From contig JAHHHS010000005.1 of assembly GCA_019359215.1 (NCBI GenBank), forward strand, positions 102,465 through 166,464: a DNA stretch of 64,000 nucleotides. The letters are read 5' to 3'. Under the pieces are notes generated by a model that saw only the letters and a program-made list of their open reading frames with translations, searched no databases and was not told the origin of the DNA. Made by a program: the position numbers and the translations under genes. Positions 45,724 to 53,790 of the stretch are shown here, piece after piece. This stretch comes from Nostoc indistinguendum CM1-VF10. Lineage in GTDB: Bacteria > Cyanobacteriota > Cyanobacteriia > Cyanobacteriales > Nostocaceae. Within the stretch, counting starts at the first letter, position 1, and each line of letters opens with the position of its first letter.

Positions 45724-46658
45724 TTTTTTATCCTCGCCAATTCATCATGTTAAAGTCGAATTTAAATCGGACTCTCAATAGCAGTTTTTGCAATTGTTCG
45801 TCGATAATAGCGCACCATTTCTGGAATTGACTTATCAGTTTTTGTAGATTTAGGTTATCCAAATCTCTTTATAGATAAGGCTTTATGTTGATTAGTTTCT
45901 AGGGTTTTCCGATTGTGAGGTAAGGTGCTGAATCGGAAATACAGCAATGGTTCTTAAGCTAGTTCACTGCCCAAATTGTGATACTATAAGTTTAGTAAGA
46001 GGTGATAAAACTACTGAAGGCAAAAATTGCAGCCTTTGTTGCCAAGATGGGAGTTTTCGCCGTAAATCCATACCATAACTGCTAAAAATTAGCTAAAACT
46101 CCGTAATCCAAAAATTAAAATAATTTGTAATACTTAATTAAGTTTTGTAACTGAGATTTAGCGCCAAACCGGAGCAGAAGTTTCCTTAAATGTAAATTTT
46201 GCAAGACACACCCCGCCACTTGGAGTTTATCTTGACTTAAACGCCCAGAATTAGTTAAAAAAAATTCCAGCGTTATAGGGCAATAGAGTTAACTTGTAAA
46301 ACCGAATTTAACATAACTCTTGTGGGGTGGGCGTTTTGCCGCTCAGTAGATGCAATTTAAATATGGAACAGCTTACCTAATTTTTTCCTGCGGACTTTAC
46401 AAATATTCACGATATGTGTGCCATAATGTCACGAGTCAATAGTCTATACCTAATTTTGTAGCTCCCATACTAGGGCGCTTGATGCATTTTATGTTTACTA
46501 TTAAGCGATAAATAGCGTTCTGTAAATACAGGTATAAAGTTATATAGATTACAGATAAAGGAGTAAAAAACTCCTGGAATGTCTCAAAACAGACTAGTTT
46601 AGTCTAAACCGAAGCCACAAAAAAATTTGTTCTATTGTAGTTACATTAAGAGGTTTTA
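45724..46658. other. Intergenic region with a transposase fragment
   Basis: Apart from the IS1-like zinc-finger fragment at 45947-46078 I see no gene. The region lies between divergent genes (PhyH-type leftward, GH2 rightward). AAGAGG just before 46659 is the ribosome binding site of the GH2 gene. Confidence 0.5.
45947..46078 (+). pseudogene. Possible remnant of an IS1-type InsA zinc-finger N-terminus
   Basis: A 43-codon frame beginning MVLKLVHCPNCDTISLVRGD, then KTTEGKNCSLCCQDGSFRRK. CPNC and CxxC cysteine pairs with a (G)KTTEGK segment are the layout of the InsA N-terminal finger of IS1-family transposases. The helix-turn-helix that should follow is missing, and no insB is present. It could also be an unrelated short zinc-ribbon protein. 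Confidence 0.45.
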
Positions 46659-48518
46659 ATGAATTTGTTGGATATACAAAAGCGTAAGGTTGACCTGCCC
46701 TCTAATACAGATAATCAAAGGGTTTCTAGCTTTCCAGAAGCTGGGTATCCACGTCCACAGTTACAGCGATCGCACTGGCTAAATTTAAACGGTCTGTGGA
46801 AGTTCGCATTTGATGATGAAGGGCAATGCGTTCAACCAGGCGATATCCAGGGGTGGACTCATCATATACAAGTTCCCTTCGCTCCCGAATCTACCAAAAG
46901 TGGTATTGGTGATACAGGTTTTCATCCAAATTGCTGGTATGAGCGAGAATTTGAAACGCCTGAAGGTGACGGCAGATTATTACTGCACTTTGGGGCTGTG
47001 GATTACCGCGCCCGTGTTTGGGTGAATGATCAATACATGATAGAGCATGAAGGGGGACATACTCCTTTCACGCTGGATATTACCACAGTTTTGAATGACA
47101 CTGGCATAACTAAAGTAACAGTCTGGGCCCAGGATGATCCTGGCGACCTTGCCAAGCCTAGAGGAAAGCAGGATTGGCAATTGGAACCGCATAGTATTTG
47201 GTATCCTCGCACCAGTGGTATTTGGCAAACAGTCTGGATTGAGCGCGTAGGTAGAACTTACATCGATAGTATTCGGTGGAGTCCCGATTTCGAGCGCTGG
47301 GAAGTTGGTTGTTATGCTGCGATCGCAGGTGATGCCCCTGCTGGTATCCAAATCAAGGTAAAACTGAGTATTGGCAATAACGTGCTGGCAAATGATACCT
47401 ACGAAGTATTTAACGGAGAAATTGGCCGCCGCATCTCCCTTTCCGATCCAGGTATCGACGACTACCGCAACGAATTGCTGTGGAGTCCAGAAAAGCCCAC
47501 CCTAATGGATGCCCACATTGAACTTTGGCATAACAATGAACTTTTGGATGAAGCAAAATCCTATACAGCAATGCGAACTGTGGGGATACAGCGCGATCGC
47601 TTTATGCTCAATGGTCGTCCTTATTATTTGCGCTTAGTTTTGGATCAAGGCTACTGGCCCGATTCGCTAATGACAGCACCGGACGATGGAGCATTACGGC
47701 GCGATGTTGAACTCACCAAAGCAATGGGTTTTAACGGAGTCCGTAAGCACCAGAAAATTGAAGACCCGCGATTTTTGTATTGGGCAGATAAGCTGGGGTT
47801 GTTAGTATGGGAGGAGATGCCCAGTGCATATCGTTTCACACCTAAAGCAGTGGAACGCACGACGCGAGAGTGGGCTGAGGTGATTAGGCGGGATATCAGC
47901 CACCCCTGTATCGTAGCTTGGGTAACGTTTAATGAATCCTGGGGAGTTCCGAATCTGGTTGAGACTGCGGCTCACCGAAACTACGTTTTAGCAATGTTTC
48001 ACTTAACTAAAACTCTCGATCCGAGCCGCCCAGTGATTGCCAACGATGGCTGGGAAAGTACGGATACAGACATTTTGGCTATTCATGATTACGACACCCA
48101 CCCACAACGATTAGGTCATCGCTATGGGCCAGAAGTGAAGCTATCAGATTTGTTTGACCGGAAGCGTCCTGGAGGGCGCATCCTGACACTGGATAACTTT
48201 CCGCATCAGGGACAGCCAGTGATGCTGACTGAATTTGGTGGCATTGCCTATGCCCCTGTTGATAACCCCGATGCAGATAAAGTTTGGGGATATGAGCGTT
48301 GCTCCAATATTTCTGAGCTAGAAATTAAATACGCTACTCTGCTCGAAACGATTAATGATATCGAGCTGTTTAGCGGATTTTGCTACACCCAATTTACAGA
48401 TACTTTCCAAGAAGCTAACGGTTTATTATACGCCGATCGCACACCTAAATTTCCCATTGAGGCGATCCGCGCTGCGACCCTTTCAGGACAAGGATTATGT
48501 ACTCCCACAAGCTGTTAA
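46659..48518 (+). CDS. Glycoside hydrolase family 2 enzyme (beta-galactosidase/glucuronidase type)
   Basis: 619 residues, shorter than LacZ and like beta-glucuronidases. A sugar-binding domain (about 20-190: [56 protein letters not shown]) is followed by an immunoglobulin-like domain and a TIM barrel from about 300. The acid/base Glu is in [10 protein letters not shown] (about 425) and the nucleophile in [10 protein letters not shown] (about 525). ATG 46659 has AAGAGG in good position. No signal peptide. The end overlaps the start of galT by 22 bases, so the two are translationally coupled, suggesting that the sugar released is galactose. Confidence 0.92.
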   Translation: MNLLDIQKRKVDLPSNTDNQRVSSFPEAGYPRPQLQRSHWLNLNGLWKFAFDDEGQCVQPGDIQGWTHHIQVPFAPESTKSGIGDTGFHPNCWYEREFETPEGDGRLLLHFGAVDYRARVWVNDQYMIEHEGGHTPFTLDITTVLNDTGITKVTVWAQDDPGDLAKPRGKQDWQLEPHSIWYPRTSGIWQTVWIERVGRTYIDSIRWSPDFERWEVGCYAAIAGDAPAGIQIKVKLSIGNNVLANDTYEVFNGEIGRRISLSDPGIDDYRNELLWSPEKPTLMDAHIELWHNNELLDEAKSYTAMRTVGIQRDRFMLNGRPYYLRLVLDQGYWPDSLMTAPDDGALRRDVELTKAMGFNGVRKHQKIEDPRFLYWADKLGLLVWEEMPSAYRFTPKAVERTTREWAEVIRRDISHPCIVAWVTFNESWGVPNLVETAAHRNYVLAMFHLTKTLDPSRPVIANDGWESTDTDILAIHDYDTHPQRLGHRYGPEVKLSDLFDRKRPGGRILTLDNFPHQGQPVMLTEFGGIAYAPVDNPDADKVWGYERCSNISELEIKYATLLETINDIELFSGFCYTQFTDTFQEANGLLYADRTPKFPIEAIRAATLSGQGLCTPTSC

Positions 48519-49597
48519 AGCCGGATGGTCGCCCACTGACCTTATACAGTCGATACCCGATTGCCGAGAATATCATCGCCACTAGCCCTAGTAATGAACC
48601 AGTACAGGCAAATCCCCACCTGCGCTGGCATCCATTGCGCGGCGAATGGGTTGCTTACGCTTCTCACCGTCAAGGGCGGACTTTCATGCCGCCCCCGGAA
48701 TATAACCCCCTTGCACCCACTACTAAACCGGAGTTTCCTACAGAACTACCCCCAGGTAAATATGATGTAGCAGTGTTTGATAATCGCTTTCCCTCAATGG
48801 CTCAAACGGCACACAATCCGCCAGAGTGTATTGTGGAAACATTGCCTGCTAATGGGGCGTGTGAAGTGGTGGTTTTTGCTCAAAATGCTCAAGCTTCCCT
48901 TAGTTCTTTGGAACTGGAACACCTTGATTTGCTGTTGGAAGTGTGGGGCGATCGCACCCGCGTATTAGGAGCAAACCCCCAAATTCAGTACGTGTTGCCT
49001 TTTGAAAACAAGGGTGTAGAGGTGGGCGTGACTTTGCACCATCCCCACGGGCAAATTTACGCCTATCCTTTCGTCCCACCTGTTCCGGCGCGGATGCTGT
49101 CAATGCAGCAGCAGTATTATCAAGAGCATCAACGGGGTTTACTGCAAGACGTGATTCAAGAGGAAATTGCAGATAATCAACGGATTATCTATCAAGATGA
49201 GTATGCGATCGCATTTGTCCCAGTATGCGCTCGTTACCCCTATGAAGTTTGGATTGCTCCTAAAGAACCAGTTGGCACTTTTATGGATCTTACTCCAGAG
49301 CAACGTTGGGGACTTGCTAAGGCGTTAAAAACTGTCACTCTCAAGTATGACGGCTTGTGGAATCGCCCATTTCCTTACTTGATGGCTTGGTTCCAAGCAC
49401 CGACTGACGGTTTAGCCCATCCAGAAGCGCATTTACACGCCGAGTTTTTTCCACCATACCGGACAAGCGAAAGGCTAAAGTATCTGGCGGGAACCGAACT
49501 TGCAGCAGGAATGTTTGCCAATGATGCTTTGCCAGAAGAGAAAGCTAAAGAGCTACAAGCTGTGATAGTAAATATTGAAGAACCGATTTCGGCATAA
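48497..49597 (+). CDS. galT: Galactose-1-phosphate uridylyltransferase
   Basis: 366 residues. Transfers UMP from UDP-glucose to galactose 1-phosphate in the Leloir pathway. The catalytic HPHGQ motif is at about 181-185 ([15 protein letters not shown]). [19 protein letters not shown] at the N-terminus and [14 protein letters not shown] near the C-terminus are GalT hallmarks of the histidine-triad fold. The ATG lies inside the 3' end of the GH2 gene (overlap 22 bases). Together with galE at 36 kb it completes conversion of galactose 1-phosphate; galactokinase is not in the window. A terminator-like hairpin follows at 49671. Confidence 0.95.
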   Translation: MYSHKLLKPDGRPLTLYSRYPIAENIIATSPSNEPVQANPHLRWHPLRGEWVAYASHRQGRTFMPPPEYNPLAPTTKPEFPTELPPGKYDVAVFDNRFPSMAQTAHNPPECIVETLPANGACEVVVFAQNAQASLSSLELEHLDLLLEVWGDRTRVLGANPQIQYVLPFENKGVEVGVTLHHPHGQIYAYPFVPPVPARMLSMQQQYYQEHQRGLLQDVIQEEIADNQRIIYQDEYAIAFVPVCARYPYEVWIAPKEPVGTFMDLTPEQRWGLAKALKTVTLKYDGLWNRPFPYLMAWFQAPTDGLAHPEAHLHAEFFPPYRTSERLKYLAGTELAAGMFANDALPEEKAKELQAVIVNIEEPISA

Positions 49598-49670
49598 CAG
49601 GGTTTGAAACTGGAACTTAATTTATTTCTGTTTGTCCGCCTCTTGAATTAGTTTATCAACAAATTGTCTT

Positions 49671-49708
49671 AACCGTTCCTTCTAATTGGGGACGGTTTTA
49701 ACTTTTTT
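49671..49708 (+). terminator. Candidate intrinsic terminator after galT
   Basis: AACCGTTCC (49671-49679) pairs with GGGGACGGTT (49688-49697), eight pairs with a mismatch, followed by TTAACTTTTTT. It lies about 75 bases after the galT stop. Confidence 0.5.
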
Positions 49709-50314
49709 GTAATCCCATTTCACTTTAATAATAATGATACAAATAGGCACGGCAATGCCCATAGGTGTCAACTTAAGAAGATTTTGCCCAAATTTGTTGG
49801 GTGTAAGCGTCAATCAATCGATGGCGCTTATGCCTTGTTTTGACTAATCCAAACAGCTTTTTAGAGATAGTAAAAAAGATGCCAAAATTTTTACAAACTC
49901 ATGAATTGTTTTCTTATAGCAGTCCCAAATCATTTGTAAAATATAAATTAACCGTAGAGGTGTAGAAAAAGCAGAGAGAGGAATCGGAGATTTTCACGGA
50001 TCATTTAAGATTGCTATATTTATAAATAATACCAAGTGATAAGCTGTTACGCATTTAATTTGAACATTTTATGAAGGCTGATAACTGATGACTGATAACC
50101 GTTAACCGTTAACGACCGTAAAGAGTGTTTATACAATTTAGGCGCGCATGAGCTTATGGTTTAATATATAAAACTACCTATGCAAAGATTTTTTAATACC
50201 GAATCCGAGCCATAATCATAATACTAATAGTTATAGAAAATGAGTCAGAATTATCTATTATCATTAAGTTAAAAGCTTGATGTTAGTAAAAATATATTTA
50301 AATAAAATTTTTAT

Positions 50315-50413
50315 TTGTTTATGGGTAAAACCAATATTCAATCTATTTAAAATTCAACATTTGTTTATGGGTAAAACCAATATTCAATCTATTTAAAATT
50401 CAACATTTGTTTA
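50315..50413. repeat. 46-bp tandem direct duplication
   Basis: Two identical 46-base copies (50315-50360, 50361-50406), beginning TTGTTTATGGGTAAAACC, followed by a seven-base start of a third. Perfect identity in AT-rich non-coding DNA points to a recent duplication. Confidence 0.95.
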
Positions 50414-50716
50414 AAACAATTTCACGATTATAATTAGAATAATCATAATTAAAATAAACTTGTTTTCTGGCAGTCCTTCTAGAATAAAAATAATAAATAT
50501 AAATTATACCTACCATTTGGAGGATTCTTAGTTCTAAATTAAATGTATATTTAGATACAATAAATTGTTAAAATTGATTAGAAGTCGTCTTCTGTTTGTT
50601 TTACTATTGATTATATATTTGTGACTTTTCACGGCATCTGAAAAAAGTCATTTTGAAGGTTTTTCAAGCCCTGATTTTTTCATTAGCGGGTAAAAGTCAC
50701 AGAAAGTTAGAATAAA

Positions 50717-51130
50717 ATGTCATTTATGGAAGCTTCTGGAACTCTTGCTGGTTTAGATATTCTGGTAGTTGAGGATGATGATGATACTCGCTTCTTCATC
50801 ACTACTGTGTTGGAAATGGATGGAGCAAAAGTTATCGCAGTGATATCAGCAGATGCGGCACGCAAAGTATTGTCCGAATCGCAACCCGATGTTTTAATTT
50901 CTGATATCGGGTTGCCTGGGGAGGATGGCTATACTCTCATCCGCAAAATTCGTGCGCTCAATCCAAAGAATGGTGGACGAGTCCCGGCTATTGCTTTAAC
51001 AGCCTTTGCTGATAGTGAAGATCGTATCCGTGCCTTGGAAGGTGGCTTTGACACTCATGTATCTAAACCAATTGATCCTGAAGAACTAGTTGAGATAGTG
51101 GCTAGTTTAGTTGGTTCTTGTAATTGGTAA
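50717..51130 (+). CDS. Stand-alone response regulator receiver protein
   Basis: 137 residues, a single CheY-like receiver domain. The acidic pocket is VVEDDDD (about 18-23), the phosphoacceptor Asp63 in LISDIGLPGEDGYTLI, the switch Thr in AIALTAFADSEDR, and the Lys in HVSKPIDPEEL. There is no output domain, so it acts through protein contacts or phosphorelay. Sequences of this type often occur as the last module of cyanobacterial hybrid kinases. No histidine kinase gene is nearby; 1.1 kb of non-coding DNA lies upstream. An alternative start is three codons in. Confidence 0.92.
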   Translation: MSFMEASGTLAGLDILVVEDDDDTRFFITTVLEMDGAKVIAVISADAARKVLSESQPDVLISDIGLPGEDGYTLIRKIRALNPKNGGRVPAIALTAFADSEDRIRALEGGFDTHVSKPIDPEELVEIVASLVGSCNW

Positions 51131-51517
51131 TTATGAAGCGTCATCGTTCAATTACTTCCTCACTCACCCAAAAAGTCAGACTGCTTTGGTGCTTGAGTGC
51201 TGCATTGTAAGAGTGCCTGTTACGAACTTACTTTGTTGGCTTTGGCTTTCGTGATTTAGGTAAAAGTAACAAAAAAATGGCTCTTCAGTTCTTTTTATGG
51301 AGTCGAATAATAAATAAAACCTAATCAGAGCCTATATTCCTTGCTATGACTGGATTTTAAATTTTTGAACCTTTCTATAAAATGGCTATTTTAATGCCAT
51401 ACCATAAAACCAACGCAAGAGCCAAAAAAATTAAGTATAATTTACTATTTTTCTCGATTGGTGCAACAACGCCATTTTAAGACAGATAATTTACTATTTT
51501 TTTAAAAGTTCTTTAGT
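51131..51517. other. Intergenic region, nothing recognised
   Basis: AT-rich DNA between convergent genes (receiver protein rightward, membrane protein leftward). I see no gene, strong hairpin or repeat. Confidence 0.45.
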
Positions 51518-52297
51518 TCAATATTTTGCTGAATCCCTAATGTCTCGATGCCATCGTCCATCTTCACCCAACCCAGGAATTTCATTGATTCCTAAGGTTT
51601 TTCTCAAAGCTAAATACGATTTACCTTCTTCTGTAATTTGAAAATAGTTTTTTAAATCTCCTTCTCCCTGTTGTTGAACTTGTTCAATTCCTTTGCCCAC
51701 GAAATTATTAATAAATCCCATAGCTCGAAGATGCTTCAGTTCCCTTGCTAAATCATCGTCAAATTTAAAGTTAAATTCTTTTTGAGAATTAAGCTTAATC
51801 AGATGCTTAAGTTCATTACCATCAATTAGATATCTAACTAGGGCTTGCAATGTTGCTGATTGTTGCTCTTGAAGCAAGTCAATCCGCTTCTGTTGTTTAT
51901 TCAGTTCGGCGATTTGCTCATCTTGCAACTTATTAATATCATCCCGAACTTCTTGCTTGAGTCTCCTTAGGGCAATTCCTGTACCTGAAATTGAGATATC
52001 ATCTATCTTATCTAGCAAACCAGAGTTAAACAGCAAAATCAAACTAAATATAATCACTTCTGTATTTCCAATCCTACGGTTTTCTTGAGAAACTGGGGTA
52101 GGAGTAAGTACGATAAAGAGTAAATAGAATAATCCTGTAATAGACGCTATCTTTAGAAGCCACCAGTTCATATTTCGCTTAGGCTTTTCTTTGGGTAAGC
52201 TAGCGCTGGAGTCTGCTGGTGACAACGGCTGTTCTGAACTGCGTTCAGATTGGCCAAAAGCTAGTTTTTGGAGCGGTTCTAGCTCTTTATTAGCCAT
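51518..52297 (-). CDS. Membrane protein with coiled coil and winged-helix-like tail, function unknown
   Basis: 259 residues. A polar N-terminus (about 1-43) is followed by two transmembrane segments (WWLLKIASITGLFYLLFIVL, about 45-64; NTEVIIFSLILLFNSGLL, about 77-94). A long coiled coil spans about 105-150 (LKQEVRDDINKLQDEQIAEL, NKQQKRIDLLQEQQ). The C-terminal 100 residues (DLARELKHLRAMGFINNFV; YFQITEEGKSYLALRK) look like a winged-helix domain of the kind seen in regulators. The layout suggests a membrane-anchored sensor or scaffold. I do not recognise a named family. It stands alone. Confidence 0.75.
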   Translation of the reverse strand: MANKELEPLQKLAFGQSERSSEQPLSPADSSASLPKEKPKRNMNWWLLKIASITGLFYLLFIVLTPTPVSQENRRIGNTEVIIFSLILLFNSGLLDKIDDISISGTGIALRRLKQEVRDDINKLQDEQIAELNKQQKRIDLLQEQQSATLQALVRYLIDGNELKHLIKLNSQKEFNFKFDDDLARELKHLRAMGFINNFVGKGIEQVQQQGEGDLKNYFQITEEGKSYLALRKTLGINEIPGLGEDGRWHRDIRDSAKY

Positions 52298-52624
52298 TTA
52301 GGTTCGCTGGTGAGATAGGGGACATAAGATACAGCACTTCCGGCAGCTATGAGGTACATCTTAAAAGCTGAAAGCGATGATAGGAGAGGGGCAAGGAGAA
52401 AACTATCATTGCATAATAGCCGGAAGCGCTGTAAGCTGTTAAGCATTTAATTTGCACATTGAGATTGCAGGGGGCAGGGAGCAAGGGAGAGGGCTTGCAG
52501 CTTTTATTACTATGAAAATGGTGCAATTTAAATGACGATTAGCTTACTGATTCTAGATGCTAGATAGGGAAGCGCTGCCTCTATAGAAGATAATGCAGCG
52601 CTATCTACTCAAAAACTAACAAGT
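52298..52624. repeat. Intergenic region with two nested-looking inverted repeats
   Basis: ACAGC(A/G)CTTCCGGC is inverted at 52331-52344 and 52419-52432. Directly next to it, TAAGCTGTTA-AGCATTTAATTTG type sequence at 52432-52460 is inverted imperfectly at 52517-52546. CTG flanks the second pair on both sides. Both look like small non-autonomous repeat elements. Confidence 0.55.
52432..52546. mobile_element. Possible 115-bp MITE-like repeat element
   Basis: Imperfect inverted ends of about 29 bases (TAAGCTGTTAAGCATTTAAT at the left; the right end read inward begins TAAGCTAATCGTCATTTAAA), flanked by CTG on both sides. Copies of one end occur at 1558 and 50037. Inside is a G-rich CAGGGGGCAGGGAGCA stretch. 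Confidence 0.45.
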
Positions 52625-52894
52625 TTAAACACCAGCAGGCTGCTCATTGAGCAATTCTTCTATCACTTCATTCACTGTTTTTTTCAGATAAACGGCTCGT
52701 TCATCTACTGCCCTTACCCAGTCAATAGGAAACCAGTGGTGTTGTCCATCAGGAGCATTATTCTTTGTCAATTTGATGTATTTACCTCCTTCCACGGAGT
52801 CGATATTCCCAATATGGGTGTCAGATGCCCCTGATAAACCGCCTGGGCCTTCTGCATAAACTGGCAGATGTTCTTTAATTTGTGATAAATCCAT
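52625..52894 (-). CDS. DUF2171 domain protein
   Basis: 89 residues. The family pattern is plain: LSQIKEHLPVYAEGPGGLSG, then HIGNIDSVEGGKYIKLTKNN, and HHWFPIDWVRAVDERAVYLKK. DUF2171 proteins have a PRC-barrel-like small beta fold and often occur in stress-related loci; no activity is known. AAGAGGTACAAAATG on the coding strand gives a good ribosome binding site for the ATG at 52894. The protein is soluble and stands alone. Confidence 0.85.
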   Translation of the reverse strand: MDLSQIKEHLPVYAEGPGGLSGASDTHIGNIDSVEGGKYIKLTKNNAPDGQHHWFPIDWVRAVDERAVYLKKTVNEVIEELLNEQPAGV

Positions 52895-53222
52895 TTTGTA
52901 CCTCTTAAATGAATTGGTAAAAAGTTAGACCTGAATCTTACTAAATAGTTTTGTTTGTAAGCAGGTAGGTTTTTATTCAATTACATTAGAGAATACGCTG
53001 CATTCTTAATGATGTGCTTCATTCTACAGACAGATGATGTTGGGAGTAGAAGGCAGGGGGTCACCGTGATGGCTGAAGTTACATTAATCACTCATTAAAG
53101 AAAGAACGACAAACCCCAAAAAAGCACTTAAAAAGAAATACTAAGTTCAGTGGTCTACAAACGCATTGCATTGGAGCAAGTAAATTATCCCAAATTATTT
53201 ACTAAATGCCGGAAAACCTTTA
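52895..53222. other. Intergenic region, nothing recognised
   Basis: No gene, strong hairpin or repeat seen between the DUF2171 and DUF2085 genes, both on the minus strand. A short G-rich GGCAGGGGG occurs near 53052. Confidence 0.4.
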
Positions 53223-53747
53223 CTACAATTCATCCAAGCTGATTTTAGCACCTCGCCACCCATGCAATATCGGCATAGTAAACAATCCCCACGCCAAACC
53301 CGTAATCAACCCAAAAGGCATAACCAAATAATTATTAAAACTCCATAAACCGAAAATCTGTGCTGCCAATTCCAAAGGATAAGCCATCATCAGCACACTA
53401 GCGATCGCTGCACCACCTAAGCCATACTGAATTAACCAGTAAAATCCCTTACCACCAGTTAACCCATACAGCAGACGAGTAATCAGCAAACCCGTTACAG
53501 TGCCGTAGCAGCGCATACACACAGCCATCATAAACGGTGGTGCTAAATCTAACCCCATAGTTGGTTGCGGACAGACATGATTACCCATGAAATAAATGAT
53601 GTCCGCAATACTAGGAAACAAATACACCCCAGACGCAGCCAGAAAGGGAGCCACTGGTGGGCCAAAAACCATTCCCACCAGCATAAAATCAGCAATCAAA
53701 CTGACCCAATTAACCTGCAACTCTTCATTAAAAGCTACTCTTGTCAT
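53223..53747 (-). CDS. DUF2085 membrane protein
   Basis: 174 residues, about four transmembrane segments (SLIADFMLVGMVFGPPVAPF; GLGGAAIASVLMMAYPL; LVMPFGLITGLAWGLF). The family signature is present: MGNHVCPQPTMG and MMAVCMRCYGTVTG, with a His and three or four cysteines that could bind a metal. The activity of DUF2085 is unknown. Its start is 43 bases after the agrE stop on the same strand, so it could be co-transcribed with agrE; AAAGGGAG lies right before the ATG. Confidence 0.88.
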   Translation of the reverse strand: MTRVAFNEELQVNWVSLIADFMLVGMVFGPPVAPFLAASGVYLFPSIADIIYFMGNHVCPQPTMGLDLAPPFMMAVCMRCYGTVTGLLITRLLYGLTGGKGFYWLIQYGLGGAAIASVLMMAYPLELAAQIFGLWSFNNYLVMPFGLITGLAWGLFTMPILHGWRGAKISLDEL

Positions 53748-53790
53748 CTCCCTTTCTTTGCGTCCTTTGCGTTCTTTGCGGTTCTTCTCT

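Larger units (their letters stand above)
49598..50716. other. Gene-free AT-rich region upstream of the receiver protein
   Basis: Contains a probable terminator (49671-49708), a hairpin of the GGCAATGCC family (about 49747-49762), a dispersed AAGCTGTTACGCATTT repeat (50037-50067) and a 46-bp tandem duplication (50315-50406). No credible gene is present in 1.1 kb. Confidence 0.55.
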
